This document shows positions 1 to 11,364 of a stretch of 64,000 bases of DNA, one piece after another. The notes below the pieces were generated by a model. The model saw only the letters and a list, made by a program, of their open reading frames with translations. It searched no databases and was not told the DNA's origin. Made by a program: the position numbers and the translations under genes. This stretch comes from Nemania diffusa. Its lineage: Eukaryota; Ascomycota; Sordariomycetes; Xylariales; Xylariaceae. Numbering within the stretch: the stretch's first letter is position 1; the number at the start of each line of letters is the position of its first letter. The DNA is taken from positions 2,852,001 through 2,916,000 of the forward strand of contig JBBPUQ010000001.1 in the NCBI GenBank assembly GCA_038501195.1. Reading direction: 5' to 3'.

Positions 1-19
1 GAATGAACTGACTACTCAC

Positions 20-726
20 ACTTGGAATACGATGCCGGTGAATATGGTTAACCGTGTTCCGTACTTATCCCATCCCGCCAAGAAGGTCGCCAGCGGCGAG
101 ACAAGGAAGGCTGATGTCCCGTGGTTAGCAGTTATAGTCAAGGTCCGAGGCGAAATGGCCTATACCTATGGACAAGGAGAGTCCCCCTATGAAGGCGTAT
201 CCTAAATCCGTGGTCTGAAAGGTATTCGTTCTGATGTAATACGCGAGAAAGACGGCATATGACTATATTTTCGACCCCTGTAATTAGCGATGCCCTTGCG
301 CATTTCCATCTGAGCATGTTTTAAGGATCACTCACCGAGTTGAGACCCCATGTGTGGGCGTTAAGGAAGAACTATGGCACGCAGGGTGAGCAATTTCATT
401 TTCCATCTTGAGCCATTTGCTTAACATATCCGAACACATATAATTCTTAGAGGAAGGTTCTTGCTCAATGAGAACCTTTCAATCTATGAGAAGGACTGAA
501 GCAAAAATCAAATAAACTCGCGATTCACTTACAACCGCGGCGACGACGACCCTGTCAATGAATGTTAGCTATCTCATTTGGGCATAATATGAATCATAAG
601 TCGGTGACTCGGGGGGACTACTCACCAGCCATAGCCTCCTTCTTTAAACTCATCCTGTACTACTGCTGGTTGTGGTTGTTGTTGCTGCTGTTCTAGCCGA
701 TCCTCATCTTGCGTGGGATTCTCCAT
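20..726 (-). CDS. MFS transporter, monocarboxylate-transporter type, 5' part (runs off left edge)
   Basis: No single long frame is visible, but splicing five short exons gives a continuous protein: 626-726, 533-551 (19 nt), 336-371 (36 nt), 166-262 and 20-110. All donors are GTGAGT, GTAAGT or GTATAG and all acceptors are AG. The product starts with a Gln-rich cytosolic tail, then reads EGGYGWVVVAAV, FFLNAHTWGLNS, SYAVFLAYYI and SPLATFLAGWDKYGTR. This is the N-terminal half of the first transmembrane bundle of fungal MCT/MCH-type major facilitator proteins, which move monocarboxylates or riboflavin-like solutes across membranes. About 114 residues are present and the last exon ends on a GTGAGT donor, so the gene continues to the left. 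The substrate cannot be told. The family is confident; the very small exons are unusual. Confidence 0.8.
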
Positions 727-3107
727 TGCTGGGGCAGATATCTTTTCAGGTTCAGACGTAGTCGTGGCGAGCTATGTGCTTCTGGGAATTCGAGTTAATA
801 ATAGTTGAGTGTAGTACGGTGTTTGTCAAACTCTAAAACGAAATCAGGATTCAAACAAAAGACTAAGCATTTCCCCTCATCTGTAAACCAAGTTGGTATA
901 TCCCGCAACGGTTTTTTTTTCTCTTCTTTTTTTTCTCGACTTCGTAGATTTATACCTACCTATGCGCAAGACTCATATAAGCCTAATGAAAATACCGAAA
1001 CCCGAACATTAGGTACGATTTTTAGCACCTGTCTAGTTATTAGCTCCTAGCGGTTAATTATGGCGTAATTATAGCCCAGATCCAAGTCTAGTTCGGGAAT
1101 AACTAGATAGACTAAAAATTATCTAGAGGAAAGTGAAGGAAAAAAAGTGGTCTCTTACACCGTCTGACTCTATCGGCCGTTATATCCGCGGGCCACCCTC
1201 CACCGCCCCTCCACCGCTACGCCCGGCAGCGGATCATGACTTAAATTACCGACGCTATCGGGGATTGTGCTTCACAGGAGCGCTCTCCAGCCCAATCAAT
1301 TTTATAACGTAACGGGATATCAGTGTTGTGCTTCTTGCTCGGCTCGTCTTTTTCCTCGGCCCAGCCCTCGTCTTACGCGTTCCTGATAGGACAGCTGCTC
1401 CGCGGCCGGAGAGATGATGCTTGTGCACCCAACCTAGATAAGTATGATGAGAATGGTGTAGGTAGGGTATCCTTCCCTGTCCGCACTAATATCCCGATGT
1501 ATTCCCTACAGATGTCAGAGGGTTGACAGGTTTGTATTCTCTCCCATGGCTCAGCGACCCAGGCGGCACGCTAAACTTATCGAGATCTCTATAGCGAGTA
1601 GCTAGTTGGAGAATTAAAAAAAACAATCCGAATCGAAGCCGGGTGCACTGAGTCAGGGGACGGCCGCGCCCGTAGACAGAAAAGTGGAGGTTTCCGGATC
1701 TCGAATGCACAACTGTGAGCGCCGATCAGCACCGGCCCCGTAGGGAGACTATCTACGTGCCGTGTCTTCTAAATTGTATGCGCCGAGACAGGCAGAATGT
1801 TACATCGGAGTACGCTTTTTAGGGGTGCCTGCAGCATGCAGCTTAGAAATGCCGCTAGAAGGATTAGGCAAAGTGTCGTGTGGGTAGCTAATAATTGACA
1901 TGCCTCACAGTTCTGGTTGGGAACATTGAGTTCAAGGCATACCATTGGCTTTCGCGACCGGGCGCCAATGAACAGCAAAACCGAACCTGCATCATTAATG
2001 GTACAGGTCTTAGAGGGAAAGGAGTCGAGATTTCAACACGGAATGCATAAGCCCAAGTAGCTGGAGAAATAAGAATGGCAGTGTCTTATAAATTAAACTT
2101 GTCACTCTAATATGAGACAATCTCCAGCAACCCTAATGTTAATGTGTAAAATTATAAATTATAGAGATAGATGTCAATGCTACGAGTTGTCACTGCCAGG
2201 TATGGTAATTACAATTCAGGAAATAGGAATGCCAAATTATTTGACGGAATCCGTAACTGTATTAGAATACGTTCCTTTCCATCAGTTCCGCGTATTGTGT
2301 TCTGTGATCCTTCGCGAGGTTACGTCGCAAGGCCTCCGTGAAAAGAATACTCGCAAGAGCCATTAGTAGTTGAGCTAAAAGTAAATTGAAGTACGAGATA
2401 AGCGTATAGAACCGTATATAGCCACAGAGAGCAAGCAGGTAATATAGACATGGTGATGTCAACAGCGGTGCCTTACTTCTGTCTCCTAGCCTAGAGGTAT
2501 CTGACAACGTGGGCTTGGTTTAATCTCTCCGTTGCCAGAACGAAACATTGTGTAAGGCTATTGCTTTTCAGCCAGACACGATTGTAGGGGCTAGGTCAGT
2601 TTAAGGAATCGTCCATATTAACCTTGCTGTCACTCGGTAACAAAAACGCCCACGATGGATGGCAACCTGCATACGCGAGAGGTTTGCTGATCAGGTTTTA
2701 TTGCACGAATGGTAGCATCCATAAAATGATCGAAAATCACTACTCAGTCAGGTGATAAGATGCTTGCACTAGGAATAATCTCATGGCTTGATTCATGTTA
2801 GAGTCAACTCGAAGAATTAAAAGATAGTAGTCCATACCTCAGTTGGAACACGCCGCTGAAAGGAGTTATGGTCTCCGTTAGAGAGATGGCAATCCAATTG
2901 CAATATCACATATGATGATTCTGAGGACATTGAAGAAACCAGTCCTCATCTGCCACCAAATACGCCTTACGTAGGGGAGTACGGCAGCCATGACCATATC
3001 GCTGAGACCGTTGTTGCGTATTATACAAGTCTATACATAGGCTATGCTGCAAATGCCTAAAGTTGTACATATGGACAGGGTATACAGGGTTAGGCGGGAT
3101 AAGGAGC
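727..3107. other. Intergenic, no convincing gene
   Basis: This is 2.4 kb between the MFS start and the uL2m stop codon. It has scattered short frames with no family I recognise. A 37-codon minus-strand frame at 2817-2930 ends in RVPTEVWTTIF, which looks like the start of an F-box, but it stops there. The rest reads as AT-rich spacer, probably including the MFS promoter next to 727. Confidence 0.5.
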
Positions 3108-4380
3108 CTATGCGGTCTTGTTTCGTCGCTTGCCGTGATTTCTCACGCGTGGTACAACAACCCATTTGTTAATATTACTCTTCCGGCGTGTCTTATAGCC
3201 ACCCTTGGACTGTTGCAGAGGTTAGTGTTGATATTCAAATAAAAAGGAAATAGTGCGATTTGATGAGCTCGTACCGGTGTGCCCCATGGACTGGTTGGGT
3301 GTCGGTTACCCTTTGATTTACCACGACCACCACCATGAGGATGGTCCACTACACCGAGTATGTTAGCAATAGCTTCGAGAGGGGGTCACTGAGCAGTGGC
3401 TCGGCACCAGCAGGCGTACCTTTATTCATAGCAACACCACGAACTGTAGGGCGGATATTAAGCCATCTACTTCTCCCAGCCTTTCCAAGCTGTCTGTAAT
3501 GGTGATGGGGATTGCTTGCAACGCCGATAGTTGCACAAGCATCCTTGCTGACCTTTCTGATTTCACCACTTTGGAGACGCACTGTAACATATTTACCAGT
3601 CATGACTCTGACACCATCCTCTCTCATCTCGTCCTCCTTGCTCTCAACCACGGCAAACGTGCCCGCACTACGGCAAAAGACAGCACCGCCCTTCGGATGA
3701 GACCCCACATTGAAGACAGGTGTGTTGACCGGCACGAGATGCAGAGGCAGACAGTTTCCCCGATGGGCTGTCTTGGCTGCCAAAATACCAGGGTCAATGA
3801 CACCGCCCATGCTGTCGAGAAGATCCTGCGGGATCCCGGACCGGTAGCTCTGGACAACATCACCAGCCCTCATGCCCTCGGGAGCAATAATGTAGCTCTT
3901 CTTTTCGGTAGCATCCTCGGTGAGAAGCGCAATATGGGCACTGCGGCCAGGATCGTACTCGATTCGCTCCACGGTATGAGAGCCGGGGAGCCAGCGGTGG
4001 AAGTCGACCGTTCTTACCCTCCGCTTTGCACCACCTCCGCGATGTCTGACTGTGATTTTACCAGTATTGTTGCGGCCACCCTTGGCCATGCCCTTCTTCG
4101 GAAAGGTCAGTGGTAGAAACGGCCTGCCTTTCCACAAGTGGTCATTGATAGGGCGCTTCAAATGTCGCACACCCGGTGTTCTAGGCTTATACGTCCGCAG
4201 GATGCTAGTTGTCTCACGCCGAGACTTGGGGCTCGCAGCAGGCTTCGTTAATTCTCTTGTCGGTTTTGGTGGGGACACGGCCCCTCGTTGGACAGTCGCA
4301 TAGGTTCGATATGAGAGCTGGTTACTGCTAGATAGTATCCTCTGTGTCGAGAGCGACAATATCCGCGGCTGCAACATCAT
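3108..4380 (-). CDS. RML2: Mitochondrial large-subunit ribosomal protein uL2m
   Basis: This is the uL2 protein of the mitochondrial 54S subunit, which binds 23S-type rRNA near the peptidyl-transferase centre. Exons are 3420-4380, 3275-3348 and 3108-3209, giving 378 aa. The first in-frame ATG is at 4380; upstream codons in frame include only a GTG. An N-terminal presequence rich in Arg, Ser and Leu ([15 protein letters not shown]) fits mitochondrial import. The conserved core follows: [20 protein letters not shown], then [20 protein letters not shown], where the last block is formed only by joining exons 1 and 2, and a basic C-terminus ending [11 protein letters not shown] from exon 3. Intron 1 carries a TGCTAACA branch site. 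It is divergent from the cyclin gene at 6414. Identification is secure. Confidence 0.95.
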
Positions 4381-6413
4381 GATGTGTTGCAGGATCTGTT
4401 TGGGGGGAGGCCAATTGGCGTGGGAACTCGAGGGCTGATCGCGGGTTGTCCCAACCACAACCTGCTATGGCTTAGCCAAGGACCAAAAATCTTGAGATGA
4501 GGCTATCCTGGAAACCGAGTTGTTCCGAAAAGGGCTACCCTAGATTCGAACATGGAACACCTACACAGTACCTATATGCGTATGTAGAGCTTGGCAACTG
4601 GAGAAGCAGAGAAAGCTGCAAGCCGAGCTTCTGCCGACCTTATCTTGTTAGCCATCTAAATTCCTCAATTGGGAAACAAGTGGAGGGAGAAAGTGTGGCT
4701 CATGCTGCGAGCTGATGATGGCTGATGAGGCTCAAAAAGCTTAAAGCCGATTGTGTCAGCCACAATCTTGTCGCGAACATGGGTGCTGCGCGGGATCACG
4801 TCATTGTATTGGTCGAAACCAGGTCTATTGCCGCGCAGTAAAAGCTGGCCAATGAGCTCAACGTTGCTCCGTGGTTTCCTTTGTTGACTTGAAACTAGAA
4901 ACTTAAGTGGACCAGGAAGAGCAAGATCAGTAAGCGGGGCTGCTAGTTAACGCCGCAACGGGGTGGCTAACAGGGCTGTCGCGTGCTTTCTTTAGCAGAG
5001 GTCTGAGCTGCTAGGGGATGGCGACAGTGCATGCAAACTCATTCTCCATTCCCGCCATTCATTCTAGATACTGGGTGCATTACCTACAGTACCTACCTAA
5101 GTACCTACTGGAATAGGTGCCTGCCTGCCTGAGTACGTACATGACTGTTCGTCAATACACTCCTCTCCTCTTCTTCCTTCACAATAGCAACCAACTTCTG
5201 CATTGTTGTTTGTTGTTCACCTGGCTCCATTGTTCAGTCAATCGATCATTCATTTCTCTTTTTCTGCCATTAGCAGACAGGTATATTTTTCTGTTCTTGA
5301 TCTTGACCTCCTCACCTCTTCACCCTTTATAAACTCTTGAATCTTGAGGAATAAGAACGCGTGCTGAAACATCCACTGCCTCTTCCGTCTCTTAGGTAAT
5401 TCATTACAGACATCCTCACTCCTTGCATCCACACACCTGGTCCCCGTCGCGTGCAATTGGCGTCAAACTCATCCAGCGTTCAAGCTTGGGCCTACAAAAC
5501 TGTCTCAGCATCCACATCAGCTTCTGAAATCACTCTTCCTGTCCAGTCAAAAAAACCCGGTCCAAGCTCTGCACCAAGAGTGGAGGTACAAGGTACGCGC
5601 AACTAGGCCTCGAGCAGGGATTCAAGTCGCGCTATCAAGCGTGTCCGACCCATATAAACACAGGCAAGACAACCAATACAGTACTGTGCTGTCCCCGGCC
5701 AGGTAATGTACCCTCTACTTGTTCCACTGCTCCTCCACACAGCGAGCGTGTAGTGCACCTTGCTTCCACCTTGACCCGCTGCAGCGGTGCCCGTGGCTGA
5801 ACCGCCAAACAATGCACTCTGCCCTCAAAAACATCATTGATCCTCCCTCTCTCTTTTCTCAACCTACCTCGATCCCCATGATCAACAACAACCATAACAA
5901 CTGCCATAACAATCCTACCTCTTGACAAGACCTCACTTTCCCTCCTCCTGCTACAAGTTCCCATTCACTACTTGGTCTCAATTCCATCAGCATCGTCAGG
6001 AGCCACGGCTTGCTTTGCTTTGCTGTGTCGTTTCCTTGCAACGCCATCAAGTCTCCGCGTTGTCCAACAACCTAACCGCCCACTAGTTTTGTTGATATCC
6101 CATAATATTGACAATACCAGCACCCCAAAGAAGACTTCTTAGGTATGCTTAGCTTAGTCTTTCTCCCGGCATCACTCATTTTCGCTCTGTTGTTCAATCG
6201 TGTTCTGTTTTTTCCCGTCCACGGCCTATCTCTGTTCATGGTATTCGATCCCGCGGGTTCTTAAGCGTGTTTTGCTAGTTGTACCCCCGCGTCCCTCCAC
6301 AAAACACAACTCCCAAACCCAACCCGATATTTGAACCAGGAAGCTGACTAGTTGTAGCATCTCTCTCTGGAACTTAGTTTTACAATTTAATACGCGTCTT
6401 TAAAACCGTCAAG
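4381..6413. promoter_or_regulatory. Divergent promoter region and long leader of the cyclin gene
   Basis: This 2.0 kb stretch separates two divergent genes. A TACCTA-rich patch lies at about 5087-5113. From about 5150 to 6413 the + strand is strongly C/T-rich with many CTTCC/TCCTC runs, typical of fungal promoters and long 5' leaders of regulated genes. Several short ATG frames occur (for example 5719-5925) and would act as upstream ORFs if transcribed. No TATA box stands out. Confidence 0.45.
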
Positions 6414-8160
6414 ATGCCTCCCGCTGTAAGTTCGCCAACCAGCTTTCCAAACAAGACTTTCGCCAAGCCTCCCACGTCCTCCCACATACCACTCTGTTAA
6501 TCTCACCACAAAATTTCTCCGGCCACTCACTTAAACTCATGTCCCGATAAACTAATCATTATGACCTCTACAGGGCCGTACCGCCAGATCGCGCATCGCG
6601 TCTAACGAGAATGACGAGAATACCAATTCTACGCGCTTGACGCGTGCCAAGGCTGCAGCTCTTGATGTTAATGTTGCCCAGCCGACGAAGCAGCCCCTGC
6701 AGACCAAGCGTTCTGCAGTCAATGCCAATCCTCCTGCCGGTCGGAGACGTCCTGCCCTCGGAGATGTCAGTAATGTAGGCAAGTCCGATGCTGTCGAGGG
6801 AAAGAAGCCTGCTGGTAAAGCCGGCCTAGTCTCCAAGGCTGCTCAGCCTACTGGTGTTCAAAAGAATACTGCCCGATCTACCTCCGCGCGAACTATCCTT
6901 GGTGCTAAGGAGACAAAGAAGACCGAGGTCAAGCGTGCTGGATCTGGTTCAGGCGCGATTGGCATCTCATCACAGAAGAGAAAGATTACTACAACTACCA
7001 CTGTCAAAACCGATGTTCTTGCTGAGGATGTCGAACCCGTCCGCAAGAGAGCTCACACTTCAGAGAATGAACAAAAGAAGCATGTACGCTCTGAGTCCAA
7101 GGCCGTCAAGCTGGAGCAGGTCGAGAAGGAAAATGCTGAGCCCAAGGCTCAAGCTCAAGCCCAAACGGTTGAGCATGGATTCCCGGCTGGTGTCGAAGAT
7201 TTGGATAGCGAGGATTTAGATGATCCCTTGATGGCCGCCGAGTACGCTAACGACATCTTTGAATATCTCCGCGACCTGGAGTGCAAGTCGATTCCAAACC
7301 CCCAGTACATGAATCATCAGGATGATATCGGATGGCGAACACGAGGCATCCTTATCGACTGGCTGATTGAAGTTCACACGCGTTTCCATCTCCTTCCCGA
7401 GACTCTTTTCTTAACCATCAATATCATTGATCGTTTTCTGTCCAAGAAGGTTGTGCAGCTTGATCGCTTACAATTGGTCGGCATTGCTGCAATGTTTATT
7501 GCATCCAAGTATGAGGAGGTTCTATCACCTCATGTTGCGAACTTCAAACATGTTGCAGATGATGGATTTACGGAAGAAGAGATTCTCAGTGCTGAACGTT
7601 TCATTCTTGGCATTCTTAACTTCGATCTGAGTTATCCAAACCCAATGAACTTTCTTCGACGTATCTCCAAGGCGGACAACTATGATATCCAGACCCGGAC
7701 GATCGCCAAGTATCTTATGGAAATCAGCCTGCTTGACCACCGATTTATGGCGTACCGTCCTAGCCACGTCGCTGCTGCCGCGATATATCTTGCTCGTCTT
7801 ATCTTTGATCGGGGCGAATGGGTAAGTCTAAGTACCTCGCTCCCAACGTGGTGACTATTGCTGATGATTTTTAGAATGACACTATTGCATACTACGCTGG
7901 ATACACTGAGGAAGAGATTGAGCCCGTCTTTGAACTCATGGTTGATTATCTAGCTCGCCCCGTTATCCATGAAGCCTTTTACAAGAAGTATGCCAGCAAA
8001 AAATTTCTTAAGGGTAAGCACTTTGAACCTCTTATGTATAACAAGTATCGCATACTAACGACCTGCAGCATCTCTAATCACCCGTGATTGGGCTAAGCGA
8101 CATGCCCATATCTTCGGTATTGAGGACGTCCAGTTGACCTTGGATGAGTTCACCTCATAG
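6414..8160 (+). CDS. G2/mitotic B-type cyclin
   Basis: This is the regulatory subunit of the Cdc2/Cdk1 kinase that drives entry into mitosis (relative of A. nidulans NimE and S. pombe Cdc13). Exons are 6414-6425, 6574-7821, 7875-8013 and 8069-8160, giving 496 aa. The first exon encodes only MPPA and is joined through a 148-nt intron with an ACTAATC branch site. A destruction box RPALGDVSN sits at residues 63-71 and a KEN box at 189-191; both are signals for APC/C-driven degradation. The cyclin N-box starts near residue 231, with DIGWRTRGILIDWLIEVH and the cyclin fold following. The C-box continues over exons 3 and 4. Length and order are normal for the family. An AATAAA at 8798-8803 may mark the transcript end. 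Confidence 0.95.
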
Positions 8161-9129
8161 GTGGGAATGGTTATCGATCTTGTATTCGTTGCCCTCGACT
8201 CTTGATTGGACTTCCTATTTGCAGACTAGTGTTCGAGGTACTAGGATGCCCGAGATTCTATTGGATGGTCTTACGACATTGAATGAGGTTGTCGATGGAT
8301 GGCTACCGTAATTTCCTGGGTGGACATCGTATGACGATGTTTTTAGTCACGTGCTGGATTTTTATTCCACCACAACCTATTTTGAGTGGACTCGGCCATT
8401 TCACTCTTCGTTTTCCGTTTCTTGAGGCAATCTGTGGTTGTCTTGCACCCTTTCTGCATTTTTTTCATCTGGGCTTGGCTGCGTTCGGCATCTGGCGTCA
8501 TCGGTAGTGGTGTTCGGAGTATGCATAGGGGAGCGGCTCGTCATGATTCACAAAGACCTCGCAGGCCTACATGCGTCAATTGTCGCGTTAGTTGCTCATA
8601 TATGAGAAACTTTTTCCCGGTGGCTCAGACTGCCTTTCCAGGCAGGAGAGGTTGTAAGCCACATCTAGTTGCTGCAGTGGCTTTCATTGGGGATGTGGGA
8701 TCGGCAAGCCTACCTGTTGGCCACGTTGATTGAGCCACAGAGTGTACTGTACATATCAGGTTTCTGACACCGTTGGTTTAAGACGTGTGGATGAGGGAAT
8801 AAAAAGCTGTATTACATGGTTTCGGAACAGAGGTTTTCTCCTGGCCTGAATGGGAAGGAGTGCGCATTCCATTGATGTTCTATCCATAGGTAGAGAATGG
8901 AATCAAATGGCCATCTATATTCTGATAAGCAAGTACATGTGGCTACTTGCCTCGTCTTCGTTTTTGATGCTGAGCCTTCACAAGTAATCATTGCTCAGAC
9001 GGCTCAAAGTTCAGTGCGTCTAAAGCTTAGTTATCTAGGATCAAGAAGAAACTTAATTATATAGTCATTTACCTCAAGTGGTTCTTTCTTCTAGCCTTCC
9101 CCTGCTTCTAGACAAGAGGGTATAGCATT
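8161..9129. other. 3' region of cyclin gene and spacer
   Basis: Contains the presumed 3' UTR of the cyclin gene with a possible polyadenylation signal AATAAA at 8798-8803. The frames at 8283-8733 have no family resemblance. I see no gene. Confidence 0.5.
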
Positions 9130-9600
9130 TTATTCTGCGCTATTACTATTGCTAACTTCAGCTTCGTCCCTACTATCACCCACTACGCTATTGGTGTGAC
9201 TATCATTATTGCTGTCGTCATCAATATTAACAGTGTTGTTGTCGTCGCTATCGCTATCATTGTGACATCTCTCTGCCACCTGTATTATTATCATCATTAT
9301 TGTGCTCACCTTAAGGCCGCGTCCGCGTAGTCCTTTCGGTCCATATAACCTCATCAGCTCCCGCCGATCAAGTCCCCGCCGCTCTCTACTACCTCCGACG
9401 GCACCGGGACTTGTCGCCGGCCGTTTGGCTTTAAACTCAACACTCGCGGCTTTTCGAGCTTCTTAGTAGGCTTTCTGAGCCTCTTTTTGGGCTCTCTCTT
9501 TACGGTAGGCAGCCTTCCGCTCTGACTCCATGCGGCAGAAGTTGGCCTTTATGGGAGGAGGTCCGGTGCCACCTACTATCAGCCAGTAGAATAGGGACAT
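9130..9600 (-). pseudogene. Unknown 157-codon frame broken by one stop
   Basis: A frame opens with ATG at 9600 and runs to a stop at 9130, interrupted once by TAA at 9463-9465. The first part is charged, with repeats such as ERKAAYRKERAQKEAQKAY before the stop and EARKAA after it. The last third is very rich in Asp, Asn and Ser (SDSDDNNTVNIDDDSNNDS). I do not recognise a family. The single stop in an otherwise open frame suggests a recently damaged gene or a fragment of a mobile element. Its TAA could derive from CAA by a C-to-T change, as RIP would produce, but one site proves nothing. It could also be chance in low-complexity DNA. Confidence 0.35.
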
Positions 9601-11364
9601 ACGCGCCTCCGGGGCAGGATCAACCTTGGGGTTAGAGGCCAATGGAGAGTGTCCTGGCGGTATATTTATGAATAGGGTTAATAAGAGTCAAGTTGGTCCT
9701 TAATTATGAAGTATCGTGTGTGGAGGTGTGGCTTCCCTAGATAGCAGTCAGCTTTCGAGGTGTAGAGTTTATGTATAGAATGCATGTATATAGAGAGATC
9801 ATGATAGTAAGTTAAGATAAATAATGTGGCTATTCCGATAGACGGCTTGGAACAGCGAAACCTACAAGAATTGATTATTACTAAGAAGACAGAGACACTA
9901 GACACATTCACATAGTAAAGCTAGGGGGTTAGTAAGTTCCCTATATTCGTGATCATTATGCTTTGGTCCCTTTCACCCTATTATGGGTAAGTCCACTGAC
10001 TCTCGTGCTCTCGTTCTAGTTTTCTATCTAAGCCAAGACATAACTCACCCAATATTACAATAGTAAAAAAAGTCGAAAGTGCATCATTGTTGCTCTATTG
10101 TCTCATAGTCACAGCAACGCCGCGTTTGTGATTCCCTAGACGACAAAGTAGTTGGTAGCTATTCAAATAAAACAAATAGAGAATCTCGCTCACTGTTTCG
10201 GAGAACTAGCACAGTTTTCTATCCCAATTCTTAACACGATGCCAACCAATCCCCGGGAGTTGAGAATATGCAAGGAAACCGGTGGGGATTCCGTCGACAA
10301 CACATAGTAGCATGCCATTGACTCAAGGAAAGCCATGCAACTACAATATGATGCCTAGTAATGTATTAGCATGAAATCTGTATATAAAAATCCACATAAA
10401 GAGGGTTATACAAGTAGATGCACTCACATGTCATATCGTTTGATTGTTAATACATGGTCCTCCCACGCAACTATAAAATGGAGACCTTCAACCCAGAACA
10501 TTTCCCTCCTTTTTATAGATCGCGGGCTTAGAAAAGTTGAGCCTCTGAAAATGGAACTTATTACAACTCAACACAAGCGAGATGTCTTCATGAGTTATTA
10601 ATTAAGTGTAAGACTAGTGAAATGAAGAAAATTAGCTACTATATAAGTGTATTATAATGACAAGTGATTATCAGAGTCATAGACCGCCTGTTATCTCTCT
10701 CAAAAGAGAATTGAGCGGTGTCGACATAATCCTGCTCATGCCCAAGGTATGATTTTTTTTCCACCCATATATATCGACATCAAGGCTCCTCAAGCATAAT
10801 CTATCCTAGTTGGAGCAGGCTTTGTATCTGCCGAGGTTGCTAGGATGTGAATCGTTAAGTCTACTGTCAACAAATTCAAGCAGCCCAAAGCCCATATGTG
10901 TTTAATTTATAATGTTTAATAATAATAAAAAGAAAAAGGAGGCTTGTGAATGAACAAATACATATGTACATAATTAATAGCGAGATGTCGCAACTATGTG
11001 TTAAACTAGCAAATTAATTGAAGACCCACAACCCGAGTCGGGCCACATTAAGAATTTCCCGATGAAGAAAGCTGAGACCGGAATCTAGCCTAGAAGGGGA
11101 ATGATCTGGACTTATGGGGCCAGCTGAGAGTCATTGCCGCGACGGTTTCCGGTTTCCTTGGTGACGGATAAGTGATTACCTAGATAGTACAGATAACACC
11201 TGGACAGGACCTGGACAAATGCCGGTATCGCAATCACGCGCCGGGCGTGCGTGACCTTGACCTCCTTGACGTGCCTCCCTACTTCAAACACTTTACTTAC
11301 AACATAGAATACCTACATCGTGTGGTCATCTACGTATGAACACCTAGCGACACACAAGCCCAAG
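9601..11364. other. Gene-poor AT-rich spacer
   Basis: AT-rich DNA with only short frames and no recognisable domain. The final 100-200 bases, which become richer in C and A before 11365, presumably hold the aminopeptidase promoter; no clear TATA box was found. Confidence 0.5.

Noticed and set aside
3499..4116. 205-aa + strand frame opposite uL2m
   Set aside because: Antisense to a conserved ribosomal protein and shows no family resemblance.
4530..4570. tRNA-like TTCGAA segment
   Set aside because: The T-arm stem does not pair and no acceptor, D or anticodon arm can be drawn on either strand.
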